A DNA stretch of 64,000 bases. It comes from Collimonas arenae (lineage in GTDB: Bacteria > Pseudomonadota > Gammaproteobacteria > Burkholderiales > Burkholderiaceae_D). The notes under the pieces were generated by a model. The model saw nothing but the letters and a program-made list of their open reading frames with translations, was not told the origin of the DNA and did no database searches. The stretch covers positions 372,001-436,000 of the forward strand of contig NZ_CP013233.1 in the NCBI RefSeq assembly GCF_001584165.1. The letters run 5' to 3'. Below, one piece after another: positions 19,017 to 29,585 of the stretch. Made by a program: the position numbers and the translations under genes. How positions within the stretch are numbered: the stretch's first letter is position 1; every line of letters begins with the position of its first letter.

Positions 19017-21400
19017 TGGTCCAAGTCGAAATTGCTGTTGATCCGAATCTACCCGGTAGCCCATCGCTCGGTAACCCCTCTGTCGCTTTTCCCACATCCT
19101 GTAGAGCTGCGGATGATCCAGCTCTACATAATCATAAATCAGGATGTCGGTTTTGTTCGCATGGTCACGATGCAGACGGCCGGCATATTGTTGCAGTGTC
19201 CCTGCCCATGAGATCGGCAGTGTCAGAATTAACGTGTCCAATGGCGCATGGTCGAAGCCCTCGCCGACCAACTGGGCGCTGGCTAGCAGTATATGCGGTA
19301 CGCCCTCCGGCAACTCCGCCAGGGCCTTGACTATCGCCTTGCGCTCTTTTACCTTCATGCGGCCGTGCAGCATGAAACAAGGGTATTCGACGTTCAACAA
19401 GTGCGCGTGTAACAGGTCAAGGTGTTCTGTCCGTTTTGTCAGCAATAACACTTTCCGTCCGTTTTTTAATGCACTGATCGCGTCGGCGACAATGTGTGCG
19501 TTTCGATCGTCGTCCTCAGCCAACAGCCGGATGACCTCTTGAATGCTGGCATGCGACGGAATTGACGGCGTTGGAAGATGCCGGACCCGAACCGTCAATT
19601 GGTCCGGGACGTGTGCCGGACGCTTGGCGATATGCCTGACGGGCCCGGACTGCATGAAGATGATCGGGTGGTGCCCGTTGCTGCGAACTGGGGTCGCGCT
19701 GAGCCCGAGGACGTAGCGTGAACTGGCTTGCTTTAAAACGGCCTCGAATGTCTCGGCGGTCAAATGATGTGCTTCATCAATTATGACCTGCCCGTATTGG
19801 CTGAGAAGTTCAGGTAGGTCTTCGCGGCGCGCCAAGCTTTGGATGACCGCGATGTCGAGCAGTCCAGTCGGTTTCTTCTTGCCGGCACCGATCAAACCAA
19901 TTTTTTGCTCGTCCAGTCCAACAAAGCTGCTTAGGCGCTCTTGCCATTGCCGCATCAGGTCAGCGCGGTGGACAATCACCAAGGTACTGACCTTTCGTTT
20001 GGCAATAACAGCCGCTGCGGTGACCGTCTTTCCAAATGCGGTGGGCGCAATCAGCATGCCGAAATCATGCTTTGTGACGGCTTCGAGTGCCTCTTGCTGA
20101 TCAGGGCGAAGCACCCCGAGGAATTTCGCGCTCATTGGGCGCCCGATTGAACGCTCGTCGTCCAGGCGGAGCTCAATTTTGTTGACGGTAAGCAGGGCCT
20201 CAACGTCGCTCAGGCAACCTCGCGGCAACGACAGAAATTTCTCGTGGTTTTCAGCGCGGCTGATGATCCTGGGCGTGTTCCATGTGGATCTGAGCGTGGC
20301 CTGAAGCTTGTAGAAATCTGGATTTTGGAATGCCGCAATGCGGATAAGCCGATTCATCAGTGATTGAGGCAGACCAGCTTTCTCGATGAACAATTGGGCC
20401 GCGATCGTCGCTTTTACTGCTTTCGGCATGATGCCGTTGAGTTTGACATCCGGTTTGGCGGGTCGTACCCAAGGCGCATCGGCATTCTCTTCCGGCACTT
20501 CGGCGTAGGCGATGTCGAGCGGATGGCGGTCCCCAATCAGTTTTGTCATTGCCGTTTCGATACGGCTTTGCGGAAGCGGTTTGATATTTCCAGAAACGCC
20601 CATTGATCGGGAAGCTGTTGCATATTCGCATCGACAAAGACGCTGCGTCCAAGGTCACGGGGTTCCTTTTGCAACGGCAGGGCGATCAGGTTGCCAAATC
20701 CACCTTTCGGCATGGTGTCTTGATTGGGGAAGAGGCGGTCATACGATTTAAGAGCCAATTGCCGGGTACGGGCACAGGTCGCGCTGATCAGCGCTGCCCC
20801 AAGGCGCCGCACATCTCGTGCCGGCGTCGCGTTCGCAAAAAAAAGCCAAAGATGCGCGCCCGAGCCGGAGCGCGAGATTTCCAATGCTGCGGGGAGATCA
20901 TTGTCGAGGCAAGTTTGCAGAACCGCACGGGCATCTTCGCGCCAGTCCGCGTCATCAAAATCGATGGCAAGAAAATGACATCGGTTGTCGACGAGCAATG
21001 GATACACGCCGGCAGTGATCTCCCCTCTGAGATGTTGGCGAATGACGAAGTCGGTAACGGGCGAATAGAGGCTATGACTGCACTCGCTGCATTTTATGGT
21101 GGGCAATTTGCAAATACCCGGCCGCCATTTGTTGGCGCATTGGGGCGAATACCCAGGCTTTCCCGTTGTCTTGCTTATCCAGCGGACTGGATAGATATCC
21201 TCCCTCCCACGAAAGAGCCGTCGGAAGAGCTTGACCTTTGCATCGGGAGATAATTCGTTGCCGTTGGATTGCAGCGTTGAATCGCCGGTGTCGGCGGGGA
21301 TGAATTGTTGCGGCATCGCAATGCCATGCTGCGCAAGAAGGGCCTTCAGAGCGACATTTTCCGCACGTAACTGGATGAGTTCGGCTTCGGTCTTTGACAT
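19011..21400 (-). CDS. TOTE-type archaeo-eukaryotic primase fused to superfamily II helicase (one frame break)
   Basis: The corrected product has 796 residues. Residues 1-30 form a short coiled coil. Cysteines at 88, 97, 104 and 107 suggest a small zinc site. The AEP catalytic motif is AIDFDDADW (acidic residues near 147-149) with SGSGAHLW as the histidine motif. The family signature FPNQDTMPKGGFGNLIALPL is present. The second half is a helicase with APTAFGKT (Walker A), DEAHHL, LGLSATP and QYAGRLHR (motif VI). As written, the frame breaks at 20585-20591 (LPDQWAFLE | NIKPLPQSRIE) and gives two overlapping ORFs. One added base fuses them as in homologues. Families of this kind were described as TOTE conflict systems, thought to act in nucleic-acid-based conflict. 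The C-terminal nuclease of some members is not seen. Confidence 0.85.
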
Positions 21401-21532
21401 GCTAGGCTCGTTTTGCGATCATAAACACTATGGGCCACCTACAACGTAGGGGGCGTTTTCCGAGGCCGGAGCGGCATCACGGAAATTGTCTCAACAACTT
21501 CTGATATTTGTCTCGCCAATTTCCGGATGAAA

Positions 21533-21838
21533 TTACGAATCTCCAGTGAGAGTTGTACGTCGTAGCCTACTGGACAGAATTCTACTCAAGGCTGAGCTTT
21601 GCAGTTCTCCATCCGTCGGCACCATATTTGCTACTTCTTTTCTGACCAGGACGACGTCTAAACCAAGTTGGTTGCATAGGGCAATCAACGTGTTCAGTTC
21701 TACGTTAGCGGTGCCGGCTTCCAATCCCGCGAGCGTGTTCCGGTGAACGCCACTGGCTTTGGCCAATTTCGTCTTGGGTTTCTTCTGGTGCACTCGCTCT
21801 GTGCGCAGGCTCTGACCGATTTGAAGGAGGGTTGTCAT
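21533..21838 (-). CDS. XRE/HipB-like helix-turn-helix regulator
   Basis: With ATG 21838 (MTTLLQIGQSLRTERVHQKK) this is 101 residues. A Cro/CI-type HTH reads KTKLAKASGVHRNTLAGLEAGTANVELNTL, followed by ALCNQLGLDVVLVRKE, as in HipB-type antitoxin/regulators. A longer frame upstream (to 21976) adds a hydrophobic, atypical segment and is unlikely. No HipA kinase gene is adjacent, so it is an orphan regulator, possibly controlling cargo. It sits about 130 bp upstream of the primase-helicase and in the same orientation. Confidence 0.75.
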   Translation of the reverse strand: MTTLLQIGQSLRTERVHQKKPKTKLAKASGVHRNTLAGLEAGTANVELNTLIALCNQLGLDVVLVRKEVANMVPTDGELQSSALSRILSSRLRRTTLTGDS

Positions 21839-22042
21839 GTCATTTAAAATGAATGCTTGTTTAAACAGGCATATAGCCAATATGCACAGTATAGGCAGCA
21901 TTATGCCGTAAATTAAAAATTTCTCTTTATACTTAACATTCCTCAATATGCTCAACATAATATGCATTAAATGCATTCTATATTGGGCGTTTTGTTAAGT
22001 TGTGATAATTGCAACATGACAGTTTGCGCCGGCCGTAAGTGC

Positions 22043-22129
22043 TCATGCAGGTCTTGATAAAGCCGTTTTCTCGTCCTTGGCGCCGAGCAACCCGCAAATC
22101 TGATAAAGCGTGGCGCCGATGGATTTCAT
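22043..22129 (-). CDS. Possible 28-residue small or truncated protein
   Basis: The frame starts MKSIGATLYQICGLLGAKDE and is preceded by a strong GGAGG seven bases upstream. It ends after 28 codons. It could be a genuine microprotein or the preserved beginning of a truncated gene. I do not recognise it with certainty. Confidence 0.35.
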   Translation of the reverse strand: MKSIGATLYQICGLLGAKDEKTALSRPA

Positions 22130-22250
22130 GATGCCTCCGAAGGGAATCACTCACTAATTCCCTACGGTGTCGTTCAGTTGCGCTTGGGACGAAAAAGCAG
22201 CTTACACTTGAGCGGCTTTTTACATCTAGGTAGACAAGGGGTCGTCATTT

Positions 22251-22571
22251 ATGAAAAACCGAACCAAAAAGCATCGTATTTATGCACTGTACGGAAGTCG
22301 CGACAGTTCTTTGACGGCTCGACGAAAGAAATATTACAAGCTTGAAGATTTGTTGGCTGAGATACCTGCGGGGTTGCCTATAGATGAAGCCCGGGACCAA
22401 ATATCTCCAATAGGTCGAGAGTTCGGAAGTAGGGACTATGAGCGCTTGGCTGAGCTTGATGCTCGGGTCGGGACAGCGAAGGCGGCATTCGATGCAATGA
22501 AGGTGAGTCGGGGCGATACACTTAATCAAGTAATGTTTTCTAAAATGCGTAAGCACGGGCGCCACCAATAA
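22251..22571 (+). CDS. Hypothetical 106-residue protein, MazE/AbrB-antitoxin-like tail
   Basis: The basic N-terminus (MKNRTKKHRIYALY) is followed by RRKKYYKLEDLLAEIPAGLP and an acidic helix-rich C-terminus. The YKLEDLLAEIP element resembles the toxin-binding tail of MazE/ChpS-type antitoxins (pattern Y-x-L-x-E/D-L-L), but no MazF/PemK toxin gene is adjacent. The GTCGTCATTT preceding the ATG is not a strong RBS. Alternative: an unrelated conserved hypothetical cargo protein. Confidence 0.5.
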   Translation: MKNRTKKHRIYALYGSRDSSLTARRKKYYKLEDLLAEIPAGLPIDEARDQISPIGREFGSRDYERLAELDARVGTAKAAFDAMKVSRGDTLNQVMFSKMRKHGRHQ

Positions 22572-23434
22572 GCTGAAAATCTTCGCCCGAATAATCGACA
22601 GTGAGTTTCACAAAAACTTCTGATATTGACGTTTTCAATAATGTCAAATAATCATCTTATTTTTGCGGAAATTTCCAGAGTTCTCGTCAACCCTCTCATC
22701 ATCCAGCAAATCCGGCTTGTAGAGATTGAATATTGTGTATCAACGATTCTGGTCGCCCCCTAAGGAACAAGATTCTGCGGGTTCTTACGGCCGAACGCGG
22801 GAAGTGGACAGTTTTTGAACCAAAAAATGACCATCGCAATATCACCTGCAACGTCAACTGCTGCGCGTATGATGCGGACGCGATTCGCGTAGATAGCGTT
22901 GCACGCTTTCCGGAGATGGCACCCTGCTAATCATGCTCCGATCGACATGTGCCTGAACCGCCTACGTTTGCATGTCGGTCCCAAACGACGGGCTAAAACG
23001 CTTAGGTGAAATCGATACCGGCCTGGCGTCGACATCTTGCAAATAACAGAAGACGCATTCGAAGTTGTGCTCAAAGACAGGGACAGTCACAGTAGTAATC
23101 ATCTTGGCCACGACTCATTGTGTAGGCCCTATTTCGGTAAAGATCGCATCTGCTAGGCGATGCGTAGCATCATTGATCGGGGTACTACAACAAGCAGATT
23201 TTCATCAAAAATCAATCCCAACGAGTGAATACCTAGAACACTAAAGCGCGAGCGGAAAATATGAATCGTCCTAACCGGGACTTAACATGACAACAATTAT
23301 CAGATGAGTTAGAGTTTCAAAACTGTCCGTTGTCGACCCGAAGCCAGAAGCGGCCCCTGATGCTCCAACCGTTTTTTTCAAGACTGCAGTTGCTGGCAGC
23401 CGAATTTCTCGAAAAAAGGTTTGACGGAATTGCT
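22572..23434. other. 863-bp region without a recognised gene
   Basis: Only short unsupported frames occur, the longest about 65 codons at 22733-22930 and of unusual composition. No repeat array or tRNA was seen. It probably holds the promoter of the large ATPase gene at its right end, but no clear promoter was identified. Confidence 0.5.
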
Positions 23435-26400
23435 ATGACCAGTCCTTTTGACGAATTTATACCCTCGAGCGAACTTTCCATGAACTCACAATTGATGCTG
23501 GCGCGAATGACGATTCAGATCTGACTCGACTGTTTGGACAGCGCAACGCCATTAGCTGGCCAGATCTTCTATGCGAGCATCGCGTCATCTTGCTATCCGA
23601 AGCCGGTTCGGGCAAGACGACGGAAATCCGTAATATTGCCCTCTTGCTGCGACAGAATGGCAAGCCTGCCTTCTTCGTGCGTATCGAGCATGTCAGCCAG
23701 AGTTTCGAGGACGCTTTCGAGGAGGGAAGCTTCGAGGAGTTCGATGCCTGGGCGGCGTCCGGTGAGGAGGGGTGGTTGCTTCTCGACTCAGTCGACGAGG
23801 CCCGATTGCGAGATCCCAAGGATTTCGAGCTTGCCATTAGGAAGCTAGGCGGTTGCTCGCGCCGGTGCTTCAGCAGGCACACATCGTCATTACCGGCAGA
23901 ACGACCGCTTGGCGAGCGAAGACCGACCTACTGCTGTGCCGGACAGCGCTCCCCTATCGCCCTGCGGAGAAGGCGGCCGACGAAGATGCATCAGTGGACG
24001 AAACGCAGGATATCGCTACCAAGAAAACGGACACCCGGACGAACCCGACCGCCCCATTCAGGATCGTTGCGCTCGATAATCTTCATGGTAGTCAGATTGA
24101 CGAGTTCTTGCGCGGCAAGAAGGTTCTGGATATTAAACTCTTCCGCGACGCGGTTGATCGTAAGGATGCTTGGTCGCTGACTACCCGCCCGCAGGACTTA
24201 GCCGAGTTGATCGAGTTCTGGAACGATCATCAAAGGATCGGATCTCGTCTCGAACTCTTGCAGAGCAGCATCTCCCGCCGCTTGGAGGAGCGTGACCAAG
24301 ATCGCTCGGAGGCACGTCCGATCACAGCCGAGAGATTGCGTCTCGGTGCGCGCTTGATCGCTGCGGCGGCCACGCTCACTCAGGAATCCGACATTCGGGT
24401 ACCCGATGGTACCAACAATGCGAAAGGCATCGCGATCCGGGAGGTTCTCACCGATTGGAACGACATAGATTGCGCGACCTTGCTCAGTCGGCCTATTTTT
24501 GACGAAGGTATCTATGGTACGGTCCGCTTTCATCATCGATCGGTACGCGAATACCTCACGGCCGAATGGCTGCATGCGCTGATTGTCGACGAAGGCTCGC
24601 GTGCAAGCATTGAAAATCTGTTCTTCCGGTCGCAATATGGTATCGACGTGATCGTTCCGACGATGAGGCCTGTGCTTCCCTGGCTGGCCGTCCTCGATGA
24701 ACGAATCCTTGCCCGCGTTTGTCGATTGGCGCCTGAAGTCATCTGCGAGGGTGGTGATCCGAGCCAACTACCTCGTGAGACGCGAAGTAACATTCTGCGC
24801 CAAGTCTGCGAGCAGCTGACACAGCCCGCGCATGGTCGGTCACTGACCGATTACGCTGCTGTTCAACGTTTTGCAAATGTCGATCTTACTGATGACATCA
24901 AGGCGTTGCTCGCCCAATATGGTGAAGACGATGACATTGCGTGGTACCTGCTGCGTATGGTTTGGCAGGGTCAAATTGTGGGTGCCGCAGCTGAAGCCAA
25001 ACACTTCGCGCTCGCCTCACGTGCGAAATATGCGCGGATCGCGGCCTTCCGAGCGCTAATGGAGGTCGGTTCCGCCGCGGATCAAGCGGAGGTGCGGCTG
25101 GCCTTCCTGGCCGAGGATGAAGATATCAACCGCGACTGGCTCGCTGAACTTATTCCCAGTCTCCCACAAGACGACGAATCCATCGCATGGCTGCTCGACG
25201 CGCTCAAGCGCGCGTCGGCCAAGAACCAATTTGAAGTTGACAGTCTCATGGGTGCAATGTCGCAACTGGTTTCCGACTGGCCCTTGCCCCTGCTGCCCAA
25301 GCTGGTAGCTGGGTTCCATGCCTTGCTGGAAACGCCACCGGTCATTGAGCGTGGCTATTATGAGATTTCTCAGCGTTACAGTTGGCTGGCACAAGCTGCC
25401 GCCCAGTCCATACTTCGCCTGATTGATGTGCAGGATCCGCGCACCCTTGAACCAGCGGCGCTATCGATCTTGCGCAAGCTCCCAATCGCCGCTCAAAATG
25501 GTGAATACGAACTTCGCGACATAAGGGGCGACCTACCGAAGCACGTCGCCGAATGGCCTGCACTCAATCATGCCTTGTTTTGGCACGACGTAGCCGAGAC
25601 ACGCGCTGGCCGCCATCTCCAAAAAGGCGAGCGCGTCACCGACTATTGGCAGATAGGTATCTTCGGTCATTTCTGGACATTCAGTATCGACAAGTTTGAC
25701 ACCATCTGCGACGACATCCTCATGCGGCCATTGCTCGATGATAAGCTCGTTGCACTCTCACTTGCTTTCGCGATGTACCGGGAGAATAACCGTCCTACCG
25801 CATGGCGCACGCGGCTGAAACGCCTGACCAAAGACGAGCCCGAGCTCAAATCAAAGCTTGAGACGCTATTGCATCCGTCGCCGCAGGGCCTGCAAAACTG
25901 GCGGCGGCAAGAGGCACGCTGGAAGAAGCGGGCGGTGCGGGAGGTCGCACGCCAGGATGCGAACAAGCGTAGTTGGAAGGAGTATCTCGACGCGAACGTT
26001 GGGGCCCTACGTGATTCGGGCGAGCCCGACATTGTCACTAACGCCCAATACTATTTGCACGGGCGAATGCGTGAGAGTAAAGACGGTTCAGGAAATTGGA
26101 GCGACGGCGACTGGCGCTCTCTGATTTCAGAATTCGGTGAACCGATCGCGCGTGCGTTTCGCGACGGTGCGGTTCGTTTCTGGCGCGGTCACCAACCACA
26201 ATTGCTTTCTGAAGGCGCACAGGCCAACAGTACACCGTTCAGTGTCATTTTTGGATTGACGGGCCTGTCGATTGAGGCGCGGGAGGAACCCGACTGGCCA
26301 AAAGGACTTTCGCAGGCGGATGTAGGACGCGCGACCCGTTTCGCGCTCCGCGAGCTCAATGGTTTTCCCGGCTGGTTGCCGGGTCTTTACGTCACCTATC

Positions 26401-27806
26401 CCAAACAGTCATAGATATCATACTCAGAGAGATCGACCATGAGCTCGAAACCGAAAATCCTGAAAGCGGAAGCCGCAACGTGCTCTATGCTGTAAGTTGG
26501 AGCGGCGATTGGATTTGGGCCAGCTTGCGCCGTATATTGTGACTCGACTGCGGAAGTCGCCTAGGAGCGTCGACAATCTGCGCTACATGATCAACATCGT
26601 ACAGGGCTCATCACTCGACGACTCAACTATCGCGATACTCGCCGCACAAAAGGCGAAAGCGACCAAGAATTTGACGACAGCGCCGATGTGGTTCGCGATG
26701 TGGACGGGCGTTGATCCAGTGGTGGCAATTCCAGCAATTGCGGCGCGGCTTGCTGAGATCAAGGCGGACGGCAATGAGACTCTATTCGCGATGCGCTTCA
26801 TAACTGCGCTCGTTGGTGGTCGTCGAGAAGCCGCAGCGCGCGCCAAGCCTATCGAACGGTCGAGTATATGAAGGCGCTCTACCTACTGATGCAGGACTAT
26901 GTACGCGAGGAAGACGATATTGACCGTGCCGGCAGGGGTGTCTATTCACCTGAGTTGCGCGACGATGCGCAAGACGCGCGAAATGCGCTGGTATCTTTCA
27001 TTCGCGAGACGCCCGGTAAGGAAGCCTTCCTCGCACTGCTAGACATTTCACGCGAGCATCCCACCGAAACGGCGCGGTCTTGGATGGCGTTTCACGCCAA
27101 GGAAAAGGCAACACTTGATGCCGACGCGCCTGCCTGGTCTCCGCACCAGGTGCGTGATTTCCATGACCGGCTCGACCGAACGCCGGCGAATCATCGCGAT
27201 CTCTGGTACCTCGTCGTAGACCGACTCCTCGATCTCAAGCACGATCTCGAGGAGGGCGACTCGAGCATCGCATCGATCTTGCAGCCGATCGCTAAGGAAA
27301 CCGAAATCCGCAAATATATCGGCAATTGGTGCCGTGACCGCTCAGGTGGTCGATATGTGATTCCGCAGGAAGAGGAACTTGCCGACGCCAAGCGCCCTGA
27401 CCTGCGCTTTCATGGCGTCGGCTTTGACGGGCCGGTGCCGACCGAGCTTAAACTCGCCGACAAGTGGACCGGGCCACATCTTTTCGAGCGGCTCGAGATA
27501 CAACTCTGCGGCGATTATCTGCGCGATAAGCGATCAAGCCGCGGTATCTTCCTGCTCGTATACCATGGGACCAAGACTAGTTGGGACCTACCGAATGGCA
27601 AACGCGCCGAGAGCTTCGACGCCGTGATCGATGCGCTACAAAATCATTGGGCGATTCTCTCTCCGCAGTTCCCCGGTGTTGAAGATATTAAGGTGATCGG
27701 GATTGATCTCACGAAGCGCGGGCTAGATGCCAAAGCGGCGTCTAAGAAGCAGGGCAGGAAGAAGCAAAGGGCGAGTGGGTATACGGGATTGGGGGCGTCG
27801 GGCTGA
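23435..27806 (+). CDS. Giant STAND/NACHT-like ATPase with C-terminal PD-(D/E)XK-like nuclease; candidate defence protein (five frame breaks)
   Basis: Repairing five single-base gaps gives one frame of 1,458 residues. Breaks lie at 23462-23464, 23853-23854, 26403-26405, 26514-26516 and 26843-26844. The N-terminus has a P-loop in ILLSEAGSGKTTE (about residue 57), Walker B WLLLDSVDEARL and sensor-like IVITGRTTAWR, the order of a NACHT/STAND module. A winged-helix-like HHRSVREYLTAEWLHALI follows. About 900 helical residues come next, probably sensor repeats. The C-terminus carries KRPDLRF ... VPTELKLADKW (D codon near 27399, E-x-K at 27444-27452), the D...ExK core of PD-(D/E)XK nucleases. Such single-gene ATPase-nuclease proteins act as phage sensors in known STAND systems. 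The exact family is not named here. The ATG at 23435 is the best start seen, but is uncertain. Confidence 0.75.
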
Positions 27807-27948
27807 ATTTCCCCGCCCGCTTATGTCAGCGGCATGCCAATGTACAGCGCGTATCGCTTTCCTGTTTAACCTAAATATAGGTAGTCGACACGGTTTGTTC
27901 CTTCGTGACTACCCGTGTCCGACGGTAGTTATTTGACGGTGAGAGTTT

Positions 27949-28677
27949 ATGGGACGAATTTTCTTCTGCGGCGATGTACACGGCCGCTTTCAACATGTAA
28001 TTGAAGCCGTCAAGGCGCATAGGCCGGCGGCTGTAGTGTTCTTGGGCGACCTACAGTCCCCGCAGGCGTTAGACGACGTGCTGGCAGAAATCCTCGATTT
28101 GACCGACATTTGGTGGATTCACGGCAATCACGATACCGATAGCGATGCCGATTACGATCACCTTTTCGGCTCGACGCTGGCCGATCGCAACTTACATGGC
28201 CGCGTTGTAGAAATTGCCGGCGTGTTTGTCGCAGGCCTTGGCGGCATCTTTCGCGGACAAGTATGGGCACCGCCAGGGCAATTCGCATTCGAGACGCCGG
28301 AGGATTTCACCGCTCGATGCGGTAAAGGCAATTTGTGGCGAGGTGGATTGCCGCGAAAGCATCGCAGCTCGATTTTCCCCAGTGACTATTTCAGGCTGGC
28401 GGGTGAGCGCGCGGATATCCTTGTGACGCATGAAGCACCGAGTTGCCACCCCCACGGCTTCGTGCAAATCGACGAACTGGCGCGCAGCTTGGGTGTACGT
28501 GCGACCTTCCACGGCCACCACCATGACCGCCTGGATTACAGCAGCCACCGCGAGCGCTTGGGATTTGATGCCGTCGGCGTTGGATTCTGCGGTATCACCG
28601 ACGAAGACGGTCGCGTAATCTATGAACACACAATTTCCTCTCAAAAGAGGAAGTCGATGCGTACGTCCGGCGCCTGA
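27949..28677 (+). CDS. Metallophosphoesterase
   Basis: This 242-residue calcineurin-like phosphoesterase has the metal motifs CGDVHGR (D-x-H), FLGDLQS (GD), IHGNHDTDS (GNHD), LVTHEAPS and FHGHHHDRLDY (GHxH). It is 143 bp downstream of the large ATPase-nuclease, in the same direction, and could be an accessory nuclease or phosphatase of that system. It could equally be an independent cargo gene. The last ~12 residues (SSQKRKSMRTSGA) run into sequence belonging to the next gene fragment, so the original C-terminus may have been replaced at the junction near 28,640. Confidence 0.85.
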   Translation: MGRIFFCGDVHGRFQHVIEAVKAHRPAAVVFLGDLQSPQALDDVLAEILDLTDIWWIHGNHDTDSDADYDHLFGSTLADRNLHGRVVEIAGVFVAGLGGIFRGQVWAPPGQFAFETPEDFTARCGKGNLWRGGLPRKHRSSIFPSDYFRLAGERADILVTHEAPSCHPHGFVQIDELARSLGVRATFHGHHHDRLDYSSHRERLGFDAVGVGFCGITDEDGRVIYEHTISSQKRKSMRTSGA

Positions 28678-29042
28678 CGGCAGGCCGCGGGTTTGACGTG
28701 GTCATCGACACCGTTGGTGGCGTTAATCTGGACCGTAGCTTTGTGGCAGCAGCTACATACGGCCGTGTCGCAGTAACTGCCGCTCGTAGCACTCATGACC
28801 TTTCTCCATTGCACGCAAAATCGCTATCGCTGCATGTAATCTTCATGTTGCTGCCGATGTTGCGGGACGTCGGGCGAGAAAGGCACGGCAATATTCTGCG
28901 CTCGATCGCTGAGCTTGTCGAACAGGGAAAACTCAAGCCTCTGCTCGACAAAAACAATTTCAGCCTGGCTCAGGTGCCGGACGCCCATAGACATCTCGAA
29001 TCAGGTAACGCAATCGGAAAGGTCGTCATTGACATCGAATGA
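28647..29042 (+). pseudogene. C-terminal fragment of a zinc-type alcohol dehydrogenase/quinone reductase
   Basis: The frame reads EEVDAYVRRLTAGRGFDVVI then DTVGGVNLDRSF, the nucleotide-binding half of medium-chain dehydrogenases. It ends with the family-typical LAQVPDAHRHLESGNAIGKVVI. The N-terminal catalytic half is absent and the fragment is fused out of frame to the preceding metallophosphoesterase. It is debris from an insertion or deletion. Confidence 0.85.
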
Positions 29043-29451
29043 TGTGATCGCTGATCTTGAATTGTCCCGTCTGTTCGGTGAATAGCTGATCCGGAACTTT
29101 CATTGGAAGGACCTTAAGTATTGCATGCTTACACGGGGATTTTTTACTAAACGCAACAGATGTCGTACAGGATCTTTGCAGCAGCCCCGTTCTTTTGGGG
29201 GCTCTGGCTCGTCTACAAGGTCTTGCCACGATCTTGCCCGTTTGTAACAGAATGACAGTGGCAAATGTTTCGCCGATGCCTGGCACCGTGTTAAACAACC
29301 GATAACCAGGAATGCCGCGGCAGTGTGCCAACAGCACCTTCTCGATGTCTTCGATCTGAATTTGCAATGCCTGCATTACCGTCGCATGGGCTTTCATGCC
29401 GATCACTTCGGTTCGACCGAGCGGCATCTTGTCAATGCCCTCGTCTGTCAA
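29026..29451 (-). pseudogene. IS110-family transposase remnant
   Basis: The frame contains YRLFNTVPGIGETFATVILLQ, matching the C-terminal helix-hairpin-helix-like region of IS110/IS116 transposases, preceded by a helical linker (VMQALQIQIEDIEKVLLAHC). The N-terminal DEDD nuclease part is missing and the downstream sequence is degenerate. No IS ends are recognisable. The 29,452-29,585 stretch beyond it holds nothing identifiable. Confidence 0.7.
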
Positions 29452-29585
29452 TTGCTTAGCCGGGTTTCAATACAATTCAACGATGAGGAGGTTGATTGCA
29501 GTAGCTCCCTTTATTCTCCTGCCGGTCTGTAGACGGAAAATCCGACCATAGTTATCTGGAGCCGGCGGAGGTATCGTTGCATTGC

